A DNA stretch of 64,000 nt, taken from Elusimicrobiota bacterium (lineage in GTDB: Bacteria; Elusimicrobiota; Elusimicrobia; UBA1565; JACRDR01). The translations under genes and the position numbers were made by a program. Positions 43,088 through 51,857 of this stretch are shown here, in pieces (positions within the stretch are counted from its first letter, which is position 1; each line of letters begins with the position of its first letter). The stretch is taken from positions 1 through 64,000 of the forward strand of contig JACQBA010000019.1 of the NCBI GenBank assembly GCA_016194745.1, read 5' to 3'. Below the pieces are notes generated by a model. It was not told the origin of the DNA and ran no database searches. It saw only the letters and a program-made list of their open reading frames with translations.

Positions 43088-43654
43088 ATGCATCCTAATC
43101 AGGCGGCGAAGGCGCTCGCGGCATGGCTCGGTCTCGTGGCCATTCCCGCGCCCTTGTTCGCGCAGCAAGACGGCGCGCGGCCGGACGCCGCGGCCGCCGA
43201 ATCCTCGGTGGGGCCGGACGGCGCTCGCCGCGAGGCGGAGATCGTTCGGCAACACCGCCCCGCGGGTGCCGATCCCGGGATGCGAGCGCACTCGGTCCAA
43301 GCGGCCGGGGCTCCGTCGCGTGCGCTCCGCAACGGGGCCTCGGCTCGAACGCCCCCGCTCGTGCCGCCTCCCGCTTCCGCCGACAAGCCGAGTTCTTCAG
43401 CGGCATCGATGAGTTCCTGGATCGCCTCGTGGTGGGATCGCATCAAGGGATCCGCCCATTCCGCCGCGCGATGGGTGGCCGGGATCGGAGGCGCGCGCTC
43501 CGCGCCGGCGGCCGCGGCACCCACCCCGACGAAAGCGAGACGCTCGTCCTCCGGTTGGGCGAGAGTCTTCGAGCGGAAGTACGCTCTGTTCAAACGGATG
43601 AGCGCTCGCCGGGATGCCCTGAAGAACAAGAAGGTCTCCGCCGCACATCCGTAG
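43088..43654 (+). CDS. hypothetical secreted basic protein
   Basis: 188 residues from the ATG beginning MHPNQAAKAL, preceded by GGGAGGGAG. Signal peptide to about residue 24 (LFAQ), then an Ala/Pro/Ser-rich low-complexity chain and a basic C-terminus (RKYALFKRMSARRDALKNKK). Two Trp clusters (SSWIASWWDRIKG) could be amphipathic. No family recognised. The stop overlaps the fourth groEL-terminator remnant. Confidence 0.6.
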   Translation: MHPNQAAKALAAWLGLVAIPAPLFAQQDGARPDAAAAESSVGPDGARREAEIVRQHRPAGADPGMRAHSVQAAGAPSRALRNGASARTPPLVPPPASADKPSSSAASMSSWIASWWDRIKGSAHSAARWVAGIGGARSAPAAAAPTPTKARRSSSGWARVFERKYALFKRMSARRDALKNKKVSAAHP

Positions 43655-43705
43655 CCGCAACGAATCAACGAACGGATGACCGCCCCCGGGCAACCGGCAG
43701 GGCGC
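43652..43705 (+). repeat. fourth, degenerate copy of the groEL terminator region
   Basis: TAGCCGCAACGAATCAACGA (43652-43671) followed by CCGCCCCCGGGCAACCGG matches the spacer and terminator after groEL copies 1-3; the right arm of the stem is broken (GGCAGGGCG). No GroEL codons remain. Confidence 0.85.
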
Positions 43706-43761
43706 GAGTGTTTTCGGACGACTCTGCTCAGGCAGCAGTAGCGTTTTGAAGGCCCGCGACT

Positions 43762-45048
43762 CTACCGAGAAAGCAGAGCCGGCGTAGTACGCGTGCTTGG
43801 CAAGGGTTTCAGCAGATCGACCAGCCGTCGCTGTGTCGCATCGACCCGCCGGCGCCAGAGGGCGTCGAACTCCTCATCGGGCAAGCGCCCGAAATCCCTC
43901 AGCGCCTGCGCGTCCGCCTTCGCGACCAGCGGGCGAACCTGCGAAGAGGCCGCCGTCGGGCGGTCCAGCGCGTCGATCCCCGACGCTGCCTTGGAAAGCG
44001 CCTCGGCCGCCGGTCGCGGCTCCTGCGTCAGGCAGAACGCGACGATGCGCCAAGCGAGCTCCGCGTGAGAGCTCTCTTCCGAAGCGATCTGCTTGATCAA
44101 CCGCAGCGAAGCCCGGTCCTTGCAGGGGAGCGCGCTTTCGGCCGCCGTGTCGGCGTTGAATCCCTCGAGCAGGCAGCCGTCGATCAAGCTGTCGACGGCG
44201 ATCCCGATCACGGGTCGGTCTTTGTAGCCGCACCTATCGTCGAACACCTCCGGGATCGGCTCTGGGGACAATGCAGCCTCGCCGAAGGAGGCGGCCATGG
44301 CGAAGCATTTGCGGGCGTGGGTGATCTCTTGGATCGCGGCCAGGTGGACGTCCCGGAGCAACTCCGGAGGCGCTCCGATGCCCGCGAGTTGCCAGCCCAG
44401 GCGCGAAAAGGCGGGAACGCTCGCGTGTTCCTTTTTAGCGTCATGCAGCCAAAGCGCTTCCAGCGCCTTCTTGGTATCGGCATCCAACGAAGCGGCGTTT
44501 GCCCGCTCGCCTTGGGCCCAATCGTCGCCGCGTTTCAGCTTGGGGCGAACCGTCTTCCCGTTGATGCGCAGAGGCCGGCCCCAGCCCATGCCCGCCATGG
44601 CGGTGAAGAAGCCTCCGAAGGCCACCGTGCCGATGCCGAGCGCCCATGCGAGCACGGTAGAGACGGCAGCGACGATGACCGCCGGCGAAGGCGAAGACGA
44701 TGCCGACGGGGACAGCTGACCCAGCACACGGATCCGTTGACGCACCTTGGCGATGGCCAAGATCGACAACAAGGCGAGAAAGTAGTGGAACGCCAAGATA
44801 TTCAAGAAGGAAAACGGCCATCTCCAGCCGAAAACGTTGGCGCGGAACAGCAGCAAGACAAGAGGGATCAGCATCGTGACGGCGAGGAGGGTCAAGCCAA
44901 GAGTCCAACGGCCTAAAGATCTTTGGATCTTCTCGATGGACCAATCGGGCGGCAGCGGCCGATGCTTGAAGTAGCTCGAGATGGTATACGCCGGGACGCC
45001 GAATACGAGGGCGGCACCGGCCGCCAATACGCCGAGAAAGATCAGCAT
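43762..45048 (-). CDS. membrane protein with C-terminal ferritin-like diiron domain
   Basis: 428 residues. Four membrane helices occupy 1-150 (about 3-20, 48-68, 80-100, 125-150). From about 195 a four-helix ferritin-like domain carries two ExxH motifs: EHAS (Glu207), EITHA (Glu241, His244), EGFNAD (Glu295) and EESSHA (Glu325, His328), the ligand set of a diiron carboxylate site. The soluble domain resembles stand-alone ferritin-like proteins of proteobacteria. The domain would face the cytoplasm if the N-terminus is inside. Possible oxidase, peroxide or iron-handling role. Divergent from the lipoprotein at 45180. Confidence 0.82.
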   Translation of the reverse strand: MLIFLGVLAAGAALVFGVPAYTISSYFKHRPLPPDWSIEKIQRSLGRWTLGLTLLAVTMLIPLVLLLFRANVFGWRWPFSFLNILAFHYFLALLSILAIAKVRQRIRVLGQLSPSASSSPSPAVIVAAVSTVLAWALGIGTVAFGGFFTAMAGMGWGRPLRINGKTVRPKLKRGDDWAQGERANAASLDADTKKALEALWLHDAKKEHASVPAFSRLGWQLAGIGAPPELLRDVHLAAIQEITHARKCFAMAASFGEAALSPEPIPEVFDDRCGYKDRPVIGIAVDSLIDGCLLEGFNADTAAESALPCKDRASLRLIKQIASEESSHAELAWRIVAFCLTQEPRPAAEALSKAASGIDALDRPTAASSQVRPLVAKADAQALRDFGRLPDEEFDALWRRRVDATQRRLVDLLKPLPSTRTTPALLSR

Positions 45049-45165
45049 GTCGCCGGCTACACTACATTAGTTCACAACGCCGTTCAATACGGATCGTCGA
45101 TCTGCGTCTGCGGTGTCAGGCAGGATCATATTTGACCTCGGTCCGGACCGAGTTGTCCGCAAATT

Positions 45166-45173
45166 GTTAGACT
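45166..45173 (+). promoter_or_regulatory. -10-like element, leaderless
   Basis: TTAGACT with the hexamer TAGACT at 45168-45173, preceded by TGT (extended -10). The ATG at 45180 follows after exactly 6 bases. Confidence 0.5.
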
Positions 45174-45179
45174 AGCGGC

Positions 45180-45788
45180 ATGCGGACTCTCGCGAAAGCA
45201 ATCGTGTTGACGGCGTTCCTCCACGCGGCGTGCGGCGCTCCGCGTCCGGCGGCCAAGCAAGGCGGTCCGCAGGACGCGTTCTTGGCGGAGTTGAGCAAGC
45301 TTTGCGGCAAGGCCTTCGAGGGGCGGATCGCCGCCAATGAGGGCGCCGCTCCTGGAAAGCCCGACCCCTTCGAGGGAAAGACGCTCGTGATGCATGTTCG
45401 AGACTGCTCCGCGAAAGAAATACGCGTCCCGTTCCACGTCGGCGACGACCGATCGCGGACCTGGGTGTTTGCGCGAACGGCTTCGGGCCTGCGCCTCAAG
45501 CACGACCATCGCCATCAAGACGGCACCGCCGACGAAATGAACATGTACGGCGGCGACGCCGTTGACGAAGGATCCTCCACCCGCCAGGCCTTCCCGGCGG
45601 ATCGGGAATCCAAGGAGATGTTCGTGAAGGGGAACATCCCGAAGTCCGCGGAGAACGTCTGGGTCGTCGGCCTCGTGCCCGGCAGGACGTATTCCTACGC
45701 GTTGACCAGACCCGGCCGGGAGTTCCGCATCGATTTCGACCTGACGCGCCCCGTCTCGCCCCCGCCTCCTCCCTGGGGCTCGAACTGA
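45180..45788 (+). CDS. conserved hypothetical lipoprotein
   Basis: 202 residues with lipobox LHAAC (Cys18). The mature protein contains LCGKAFEGRI, LVMHVRDCSAKEIRVPFHVG, RTWVFARTASGLRLKHDHRH and MYGGDA, a sequence series I recognise from conserved hypothetical proteins of proteobacteria with no assigned role. The HDHRH cluster could bind metal. Two Cys (LCGK, RDCS) may pair. Leaderless-type promoter. Confidence 0.82.
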   Translation: MRTLAKAIVLTAFLHAACGAPRPAAKQGGPQDAFLAELSKLCGKAFEGRIAANEGAAPGKPDPFEGKTLVMHVRDCSAKEIRVPFHVGDDRSRTWVFARTASGLRLKHDHRHQDGTADEMNMYGGDAVDEGSSTRQAFPADRESKEMFVKGNIPKSAENVWVVGLVPGRTYSYALTRPGREFRIDFDLTRPVSPPPPPWGSN

Positions 45789-45875
45789 CGCCGCGGAACG
45801 ATCGCCCCAGGCTCCCGCAAACCCAGTACCTCGCAATCAGTTAGAATGGCTCATGCTTCCGCCATTGGCTCCTCG

Positions 45876-46118
45876 ATGACCCCTCTTCAGACTCGTTGGG
45901 CACTCTTCATCGGTGGATTGGGCGCCGCGATCCTGTCGTGGCTTCTCGCTCAGAGGCTGAAATGGATCGCCGAGACTCAATCTCGAAAGGGAACGATCGA
46001 AGTCCTTCCGACCGGCGTCCTCCTGTGGCGTTCGTTCTGCGGCTACGCGTCTCTCTTCCTTCGGCTGGTGTCCGTAGTCGCGGCGCTGACCAGCGTCGCA
46101 CTGCTGTTCATGAAATAG
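45876..46118 (+). CDS. small membrane protein, two helices
   Basis: 80 residues with two hydrophobic segments (WALFIGGLGAAILSWLLA and LRLVSVVAALTSVALLFM). TAGAAT at 45842-45847 is a good -10, which would put transcription start downstream of the ATG at 45846; the ATG at 45876 is therefore preferred. No family recognised. Followed after six bases by the next ORF. Confidence 0.5.
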   Translation: MTPLQTRWALFIGGLGAAILSWLLAQRLKWIAETQSRKGTIEVLPTGVLLWRSFCGYASLFLRLVSVVAALTSVALLFMK

Positions 46119-46124
46119 GAGCCC

Positions 46125-46445
46125 ATGAAGATAGGATGCGCCTGCGGAACGATGATCGTCGATTCCTCGGACGCGCTCCCACTCATGGCCGCCGGGATGG
46201 ACTCCGGCGCTGCCGCAGCGCGGCATTCTACGGCGAATGCTCGAGACTCTCAAGAAGACTCTCGGCAGGTCCCGATAGACTTCGCTAGAACCATCGTGAT
46301 CGCGGCGGCGTCATTTCCGAAGCCGAGCGCAACGCTGTCTAGAAGCCGCCGCGGGGTCGGCGCGTGGGACGCCGAAGGACCCAGGGTCCAAGGGAGGAGT
46401 CGCGGGCCGGACCTTCGGACCTTTCAGGACAGGTGCGCTTGGTGA
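46125..46445 (+). CDS. possible truncated zinc-ribbon-like protein
   Basis: 106 codons. The N-terminus MKIGCACGTMIVDSSDALP looks like the start of small CxCG proteins with a treble-clef opening, and AGGAG precedes the ATG. After about residue 25 the sequence becomes arginine- and serine-rich without structure and lacks the second Cys pair expected, so this is probably a frameshifted or truncated gene. Confidence 0.35.
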   Translation: MKIGCACGTMIVDSSDALPLMAAGMDSGAAAARHSTANARDSQEDSRQVPIDFARTIVIAAASFPKPSATLSRSRRGVGAWDAEGPRVQGRSRGPDLRTFQDRCAW

Positions 46446-46476
46446 TATAGTATCGGGACGGAGGGGAGGAGCCGCC

Positions 46477-47046
46477 ATGACGATCCCCTCCGCCGCAAGA
46501 CAAGCCCTCGCAGCACTTGCGCTGCTTCCCGCCCTCGCCTTCGCCCAGCCGGACCCATGTCCCGGCCGCGTCGTCCCGGATCTCGAGACGCCCAAGGATA
46601 TCTGGCGCAAAATCCTGGAGCGGGTCGCCCGCGAAGGCGTCGAAGAGCGCGCCGTGCCGGGTGAGGACCCCGACCGCAAGACGATCGCGGAGGTCCAGCC
46701 GCCCGGTCTCCCGCCCAAACCCGAAGTCGACCACGTCAACCATTGGATCATCGCGTGGGGCGGCGTCCATCCGGAGACCGGTCTGCCCGGTCTACTCGGC
46801 GTGCGCCTTCTGGTCGATGAATGGAAGATGGGCGCGGACGGCGATTGGCGCTTCGATTCTTGGCTACTCCATCTGCACACCGACGGCTCCCTCATCGATT
46901 ACGATCGCCGGGAGATGGTCCAGACGAGGCAGCAGCGCGTCTTGAGCAGCGGCTCTCTGACGTGCCGACAGGACACGGCCGCGCGGATCAAGGAAAAGTA
47001 CGAGGAACTGATTGCGTATTGGTCCGGCCCGGCTGTCGTCCGCTGA
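46477..47046 (+). CDS. hypothetical secreted protein
   Basis: 189 residues: signal peptide (LALLPALAFA), one Cys near the mature N-terminus (DPCPGRV) and one near the end (LTCRQD). The middle contains NHWIIAWGGVHPETGLPG and WRFDSWLLHLHTDGSL, rich in Trp and His. No family recognised. Strong ribosome site (GGAGGGGAGGAG). A TATAGT lies about 26 bases upstream. Confidence 0.72.
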   Translation: MTIPSAARQALAALALLPALAFAQPDPCPGRVVPDLETPKDIWRKILERVAREGVEERAVPGEDPDRKTIAEVQPPGLPPKPEVDHVNHWIIAWGGVHPETGLPGLLGVRLLVDEWKMGADGDWRFDSWLLHLHTDGSLIDYDRREMVQTRQQRVLSSGSLTCRQDTAARIKEKYEELIAYWSGPAVVR

Positions 47047-47119
47047 CAATCCGAGCCTTGATTTTGGCGACTCCGCCGCCTATCTTGAGATCAGGATGGT
47101 CGCGCCCTCGGGAGGGCCC

Positions 47120-47548
47120 ATGGCGGAACCTCGAGATAAGAAAATCCTCGTAATCGAGCCGGACGCGGCGCAGCGCAAATCGATAAAGGAACTCGTCGCG
47201 GAGGAGGGCTTCCAAGTCGACGACGCGTGGGACATGGACTCGGCCCTTCGAAAGATCAAGGCGTCGGAGCCGGATTTGGTCGTGCTGGACCTCATGCTTC
47301 AAGGCCGAAGCGGCGTCGAACTCCTCCGGCACCTCCAATCAGACGGGCTGGGGGGATTTCCCGCCTTCCTGATCACCGACCGGGTGATGGACCCCGTCGC
47401 GCTCCAGCTCATGCTTCAGGAACCCTACGTGCGCAAGGTCATGCAGAAACCGGTCGATTCGCGATCCTTGGCCGCGGCGCTCCACGAGCATCTGCAAACG
47501 ACCCCATCCGCCGCTCGCGCGGAAAATCCCTGGAAGCACGCTTTCTAG
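47120..47548 (+). CDS. stand-alone response regulator receiver protein
   Basis: 142 residues: one receiver domain and a short tail. VIEPDAAQ supplies the acidic pocket (Glu13; the usual second Asp is Pro), Asp57 in LVVLDLML is the phosphorylation site, and Lys110 (MQKPVD) is conserved. There is no output domain. GGGAGGG precedes the ATG. Related in sequence to the partial receiver at 63745. No histidine kinase is in the window. Confidence 0.88.
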   Translation: MAEPRDKKILVIEPDAAQRKSIKELVAEEGFQVDDAWDMDSALRKIKASEPDLVVLDLMLQGRSGVELLRHLQSDGLGGFPAFLITDRVMDPVALQLMLQEPYVRKVMQKPVDSRSLAAALHEHLQTTPSAARAENPWKHAF

Positions 47549-47561
47549 GGAGGCAATTTCG

Positions 47562-47567
47562 TAGACT
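47562..47567 (+). promoter_or_regulatory. -10-like element, leaderless
   Basis: TAGACT ends 6 bases before the ATG at 47574; the sequence between has no Shine-Dalgarno site. Confidence 0.4.
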
Positions 47568-47573
47568 CCGCTG

Positions 47574-48020
47574 ATGATGATCTGGCTTTTGACGTTCGCC
47601 GCGATTGCGGCGGTTTTTTTCTTCCTTCGTCGCCCGCGCGGCCCCGTGCTCCGCGACTTGCCGGAGGGCGCCCTCGGCTCGAAAACAAACCCCGTCAAAT
47701 GCGAGAACCCGGCGGGCGAACTGGAGTACCTGCTGCGCCTGCGCGGGCCCGATGGGCAAGGCGCCGGATACCGTCGCCTGGGCAGCGTCGAGGGCGCGGC
47801 GTCGGGGCACATGCTGGATGCCTACGCCGTTGCTTCCGGCGACGGGGCTCTCCTCTGGAAGGTCTACATGGACATGTACGTCCAAGACTACCGCGAGACG
47901 CGGCCGATCGACGGGTTCGCCTTGCTCGAGAAGACGGACGTGCCGATCCCGGGGCTTGATCCCGCCATGAAGGACCTCTTCGGCATGCTCCGTCCCAAGC
48001 CGAAGAATTCCGATCAGTAG
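47574..48020 (+). CDS. hypothetical anchored protein
   Basis: 148 residues with one N-terminal membrane helix (about 2-18) then a soluble domain containing LEYLLRLRGPDGQGAGY and VYMDMYVQDYRETRP. No family recognised. Ends overlap by seven bases with the convergent gene at 48014. Confidence 0.65.
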   Translation: MMIWLLTFAAIAAVFFFLRRPRGPVLRDLPEGALGSKTNPVKCENPAGELEYLLRLRGPDGQGAGYRRLGSVEGAASGHMLDAYAVASGDGALLWKVYMDMYVQDYRETRPIDGFALLEKTDVPIPGLDPAMKDLFGMLRPKPKNSDQ

Positions 48021-48640
48021 ATCTCTTTCAGCTTCTCCAGCACCTTCGTGATCGTCGCCGCGATCTCCTCCGGCTTGCCGCCCGCCGGATCGATCGTCGT
48101 CATCGGCGTCAGTCCCGCGGGCGACAGCACGGCGATGTTGTAGCGGCTGCCGGCGCCAAGCGACTTGAAGAGCTCGGGAACGGAGTCCGCCTTGATCAAG
48201 ACCGCCACGAAGTATCCGTCCAGCAGTTCCCGCAGACGCTCGTTCTTCGGCAGGGCTCTCAAGACGGCTTTCAAGAATGGGGCGACGGTCGGGTCCGGGT
48301 TCGCGACGAAGAGCAACACCGGTCTATTTCTCTCCGCGACCAACGTTTCGGTCTCCGCGCTCCAGTCATGCCACACGATGCCGTCTTTAGGGAAAACGGG
48401 GACCTTTTCCGCGTCTTTCGCGCGGCGGTTCGCGACGTACTCGAAGAAGCGGGTGAACGCGACCCAAGCGACTACGAGGGCCGCAAAGACGCCGGCGACG
48501 ATCAGGAACTTCGGAAGGGTGATTCGAAATCCTGCCTTCTGCAGCTTCGGGATGAGGATGGCCAACCCGATTCCGATCGCGGTCAGCATGATCATCCAAT
48601 CTGGATTGGCGAATCCAGATCGAGGTTCCCTATATTTCAT
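48014..48640 (-). CDS. membrane-anchored thioredoxin-like protein without CxxC
   Basis: 208 residues from MKYREPRSG. Two membrane helices (about 16-32 and 42-63) precede a domain with WHDWSAETETLVAERNRPVLLFVANPD, the pattern of thioredoxin-like DUF255/DsbD-gamma folds, but the redox CxxC is absent (VANPDPTVAPF). A C-terminal strand-helix (LSPAGLTPMTTIDPAGGKP) also fits the fold. Probably not a redox enzyme. TAGAAT lies 10 bases before the ATG. Confidence 0.65.
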   Translation of the reverse strand: MKYREPRSGFANPDWMIMLTAIGIGLAILIPKLQKAGFRITLPKFLIVAGVFAALVVAWVAFTRFFEYVANRRAKDAEKVPVFPKDGIVWHDWSAETETLVAERNRPVLLFVANPDPTVAPFLKAVLRALPKNERLRELLDGYFVAVLIKADSVPELFKSLGAGSRYNIAVLSPAGLTPMTTIDPAGGKPEEIAATITKVLEKLKEIY

Positions 48641-48735
48641 GAACATCCGTATTCTAGTAAATGGCGAACGCCTCTAATTGAGGGAAGCCTAGGCGTCAAG
48701 GACGCAAGGGATCGTTGAAAATTATAGGATGCGTC

Positions 48736-49530
48736 ATGTCCTCGAAGCGCCTTTGGAAGGACGAGAGCGGAAGGCTCCTCGAGATCCCGATCCTGTTCGC
48801 CGTCTTCATGGTTTCGTTGTCGCTGGCCGTCGGACAGAAGACGTGGCCCCGCCGCATCGGGTTCTTCCTGGCCCCGTCGGCGGCGCTCGTCGCGCTGTTC
48901 TTCGTCTTTTTCGGAATCGGCTGGATCATCGACCGCTTCGTTTGGGCCCGGCGCCGCAGAGGCCTTCGCTCGCCCGATCCGGCGGTCCGAGCCGCCACGA
49001 TCGCGGAGATCGGCGCGTATGGCTGGACCGGCTCCACGCACGCGCCGCTCATCGCGCCTCTGCTTGAGGACCCCGACGCGAGCGTCCGCTGGGCGGCAGC
49101 GTTCGCCATCGCTAGACTTCACAACAAAGCCTTTCACGCACGCGTCGTCCCGCACATCGCGCAAGCCCTCGCGGGCCGCGACCCCGAGCGCCGGGGCCAA
49201 GCCTGCGAAGCCGTCGAAGCCGTCGGCGAAGGCGCGGGCGCGGCGGTGCCGGGCTTGATCACGGCTCTCCGGGATCGGGAATGGAAGCACCGTTGGCGCG
49301 CCGCAGCCGCCCTCTTTTACGTGAAGAAGGACGCCGCGCCCGCGGCCGAGGCCTTGGCCGAGGCGCTGGCGGGCGACGACGCCGACCTCGCGGAATGGGC
49401 CGCGGGCGCGCTGGGCGCCATCGGCCCCGCCGCCGCTGTCGCGGTCCCAGCCCTACGGAAGGCCGCCGACTCCCCGCACGCCCGGGTCAAGGACGAGGCC
49501 AAAAAAGCCCTGCACAAGATCGCCGGTTAG
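48736..49530 (+). CDS. membrane-anchored HEAT-repeat protein
   Basis: 264 residues. Two membrane helices (about 18-35 and 46-66) are followed by about five HEAT/PBS-lyase-type repeats (LRSPDPAVRAATIAEIGAYG, LLEDPDASVRWAAAFAIARL, LAGDDADLAEWAAGALGAIG). HEAT arrays are protein-binding surfaces. The ATG at 48736 is preferred to a TTG at 48715. Confidence 0.85.
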   Translation: MSSKRLWKDESGRLLEIPILFAVFMVSLSLAVGQKTWPRRIGFFLAPSAALVALFFVFFGIGWIIDRFVWARRRRGLRSPDPAVRAATIAEIGAYGWTGSTHAPLIAPLLEDPDASVRWAAAFAIARLHNKAFHARVVPHIAQALAGRDPERRGQACEAVEAVGEGAGAAVPGLITALRDREWKHRWRAAAALFYVKKDAAPAAEALAEALAGDDADLAEWAAGALGAIGPAAAVAVPALRKAADSPHARVKDEAKKALHKIAG

Positions 49531-49533
49531 GGG

Positions 49534-49710
49534 TTAGGGCTCTTCGGCCCGCTTGGCGACTTTCGCGAGAAAGTCATCGATACCGACCTTGGCGATGATC
49601 CGGGCGAACTGGGACCGGTAGTTCTTGACGAGAGAGATTTCGTCGCGCAGGCGGGCGAGGATGGCGCTGTTGGCCGCCCGGACCGCGGCGCTGGGGCCCT
49701 CAGGCTCCGC
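49534..49710 (-). pseudogene. C-terminal remnant of an unknown gene
   Basis: An open frame without a start codon reads AVRAANSAILARLRDEISL, then VKNYRSQFARIIAKVGID and DFLAKVAKRAEEP before a TAA. The amphipathic, natural-looking sequence and lack of a start suggest a truncated gene. Family unknown. Confidence 0.4.
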
Positions 49711-49816
49711 CGCTCAAGGACTGGAGACGGGAATGCGGCGATCAAGAGGAGTTCCGCATTCCGGATGCTCACGCCCCGTAGGATATCAGGAAGCATGGCG
49801 CGAAGCTAAGCCAAAG

Positions 49817-49822
49817 TATTAT
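49817..49822 (+). promoter_or_regulatory. -10-like element, probably leaderless
   Basis: TATTAT ends 9 bases before the ATG at 49832; no Shine-Dalgarno sequence. Confidence 0.45.
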
Positions 49823-49831
49823 CATGCGCCA

Positions 49832-50548
49832 ATGAGGACCCCGACCCTATTTGCCGCGCTGCTGCTTACCGCTCCAGGCGCCGCCCTCGGGGCCTCCGCT
49901 GACAAGATTTTCATGGATATGGAGACCGCCCTGGGTCTTTCCCAGACCCAGGTCCTCGAGTATGCCGTGATTTCCAAGCTGGCCGGCGCGAAAACGGAGA
50001 CTCCGCTGAGCGAGACCGTGAAGATCGATGCCGGCCAGCGGATGCGGCAGGAATTCACGGCACCCAAGGATTTGAAGGGAACGCGCATTCTCGTGCTCTC
50101 CTCCACGCAGATATATGTCTACCTGCCCGCGTTCGGGAAGGTCCGCCGGATTGCGTCCGCGACGGGAACCCGCGACTTCATGGGGACGCTGTTCGGGCCG
50201 CTCGAATACGGGTTGTCGCGGCTTTCGGATTACGATGCGTCGGCGTACGACGAAACCGCGCGCAAGCTGACGCTGACGGCCAAGAGCCCCGGGAATTATT
50301 CGAAGCTCGAGGTGATCGTCGACCCCGCGAAATATTTCGTGCCGACTCGCATCGACTACTTCACCGACGCGGGCCTGCTGAAGACCGAGACTCTCGAAAA
50401 GTACACGTGCAAGGAACAGGTCTGCTCTCCGGCGCTGCGGACGATGACTGCCAAAGACGGCGGTTGGACGACGCTCGAGCGCAAAAGCTGGAAGACGGGC
50501 GTAAAGTTCTCGGACGACGAGTTCTCCAAACGCACGCTCGAAAAATAA
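49832..50548 (+). CDS. outer membrane lipoprotein-sorting protein (LolA-like)
   Basis: 238 residues, signal peptide 1-20. The mature part follows the LolA-like family of periplasmic lipoprotein-sorting proteins: KGTRILVLSSTQIYVYLPAFGKVRRIA, DFMGTLFGPLEYGLSRL and VPTRIDYFTDAGLLKTE. These proteins form a half-barrel that holds acyl chains and often work with RND-type exporters, none of which is seen nearby. Two Cys near the end (YTCKEQVCS). Confidence 0.85.
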   Translation: MRTPTLFAALLLTAPGAALGASADKIFMDMETALGLSQTQVLEYAVISKLAGAKTETPLSETVKIDAGQRMRQEFTAPKDLKGTRILVLSSTQIYVYLPAFGKVRRIASATGTRDFMGTLFGPLEYGLSRLSDYDASAYDETARKLTLTAKSPGNYSKLEVIVDPAKYFVPTRIDYFTDAGLLKTETLEKYTCKEQVCSPALRTMTAKDGGWTTLERKSWKTGVKFSDDEFSKRTLEK

Positions 50549-50557
50549 AGCGCCGCT

Positions 50558-51073
50558 TCAGGCTTGCGGGGGTTTGATAGCGCGATAGAGAGTGAAGAGC
50601 CCGACCGCGCCGAGCGCGATCGTCGAGGAGAGGTAGAGCCCGACCGCCCAGCCCCATTTCCGCTCGCCGAGCTCCGCGCCGGAGTGCGTCTCCTTCTTGC
50701 CGGAGGAATACGTGACCCGGTACTGCATCGACGCGCTGCCGTAGTAGTAGGTGGCGGGGTCGTGCCGCAGCGTCGGGATCGCGACGCGCCAGGCAAAGAG
50801 GGCGGTGAGGAGGACGAGGAGAGCGCCGGCCGCGAGATTGGCTTTTGGGCGGCTCTCCGCCGGCAGCTTCTCGGCCGCGGCGGAGACGGCGGCGCCCAGG
50901 ACGACCGCGCCGAACAGGCTCCCGAGCGTCCCCGCGAGGATCCCCTTGAAGCCCTCCCCGCCGAGGATATGTCCGGTCGTCTTGAAGACGATTCCGAAGC
51001 AAAGAAGCAATTGCGCGACCGCTCCGCCTGCGATCCACGCGCCCGTCTTATCGGATGGATTTTCTCCGCTCAT
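50558..51073 (-). CDS. hypothetical membrane protein
   Basis: 171 residues with four membrane helices (about 12-32, 42-66, 80-97, 145-165) and an external loop carrying YYYGSASMQYRVTYSSGKKE between the last two. No family recognised. Convergent with the LolA-like gene, ten bases apart. Confidence 0.65.
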   Translation of the reverse strand: MSGENPSDKTGAWIAGGAVAQLLLCFGIVFKTTGHILGGEGFKGILAGTLGSLFGAVVLGAAVSAAAEKLPAESRPKANLAAGALLVLLTALFAWRVAIPTLRHDPATYYYGSASMQYRVTYSSGKKETHSGAELGERKWGWAVGLYLSSTIALGAVGLFTLYRAIKPPQA

Positions 51074-51112
51074 CGTGGTCCGTCCATACTACAAAAGGGG
51101 GAAACCAATATG

Positions 51113-51119
51113 CCATACT
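51113..51119 (+). promoter_or_regulatory. -10-like element, probably leaderless
   Basis: CATACT (51114-51119), preceded by TGC (extended -10), ends 7 bases before the ATG at 51127. Confidence 0.4.
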
Positions 51120-51126
51120 CCGCCAT

Positions 51127-51822
51127 ATGAAACCCTCTTCGACCCGATGGGCCTCCGGCCTCGCGCCGGCGGTATTGGCGTGCCTCGTGGCGGCGGCGCT
51201 GCTGCTCCCCCGCGTTGCTTCGGCGGCGGACAAGGACTCCGACGGCGACGGCATCCCCGACGCGGCGGACATGTGCCCCTCCGTCGCCGAGGACAAGGAC
51301 GCCTACCTGGACGAGGACGGCTGCCCGGAGATCGACAACGACCTGGACGGCGTCCCTGACGCCAAGGATCGCGATGCGATCTCTGGCAAATACTGCTCCA
51401 ACGATCCCGAAGACCTGGACGGGTTTGAGGACGCCGACGGCTGTCCCGAACCCGACAACGATAAGGACGGCATCATGGACAGGGATGATCTCTGTCCGTT
51501 GGAAGCCGGCGAACCCGGCGACGCGACGGGCTGCCCCGCAAGCCGGTTCAAGGGCTTGAACGGCCGTTCCCTGTTCCAGCTCGCCGTCCGCTTCGAGGAT
51601 AAGGGAAACCTGCACGCCGCGCGCGCCGCGTGGACCGACTACCTCGCCTACATCGCGGCGCATCAAGATGAAAGGGCCTACCCCGCGACCGCGAACGAAC
51701 GCATGCGGCAGATCGACGCCCGATTCAAGCGCGATCTCGAGGCCGCCGCGATCAAGGGCCGCGCCGAGGCGCGCAAGGCCGAACTCGCCGAAGCCTCCAA
51801 GAAAAAGAAGAAGAAGAAGTAG
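51127..51822 (+). CDS. secreted protein with thrombospondin type-3 calcium repeats
   Basis: 231 residues. Signal peptide to about 33 (ASAADKDS). Residues 35-145 are TSP3-type repeats: DSDGDGIPDAADMCP, DEDGCPEIDNDLDGVPDAKD, DPDNDKDGIMDRDDLCP, with the DxDxDG calcium-binding pattern and paired Cys. The rest is helical (LFQLAVRFEDKGNLHAARAAW) and ends in a poly-Lys tail. TSP3 modules occur in OmpA-like and surface proteins; there is no OmpA domain here. Confidence 0.88.
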   Translation: MKPSSTRWASGLAPAVLACLVAAALLLPRVASAADKDSDGDGIPDAADMCPSVAEDKDAYLDEDGCPEIDNDLDGVPDAKDRDAISGKYCSNDPEDLDGFEDADGCPEPDNDKDGIMDRDDLCPLEAGEPGDATGCPASRFKGLNGRSLFQLAVRFEDKGNLHAARAAWTDYLAYIAAHQDERAYPATANERMRQIDARFKRDLEAAAIKGRAEARKAELAEASKKKKKKK

Positions 51823-51857
51823 CGCGGCAAAAGCGACGGTTGCCGTGGAAAAAGCGA

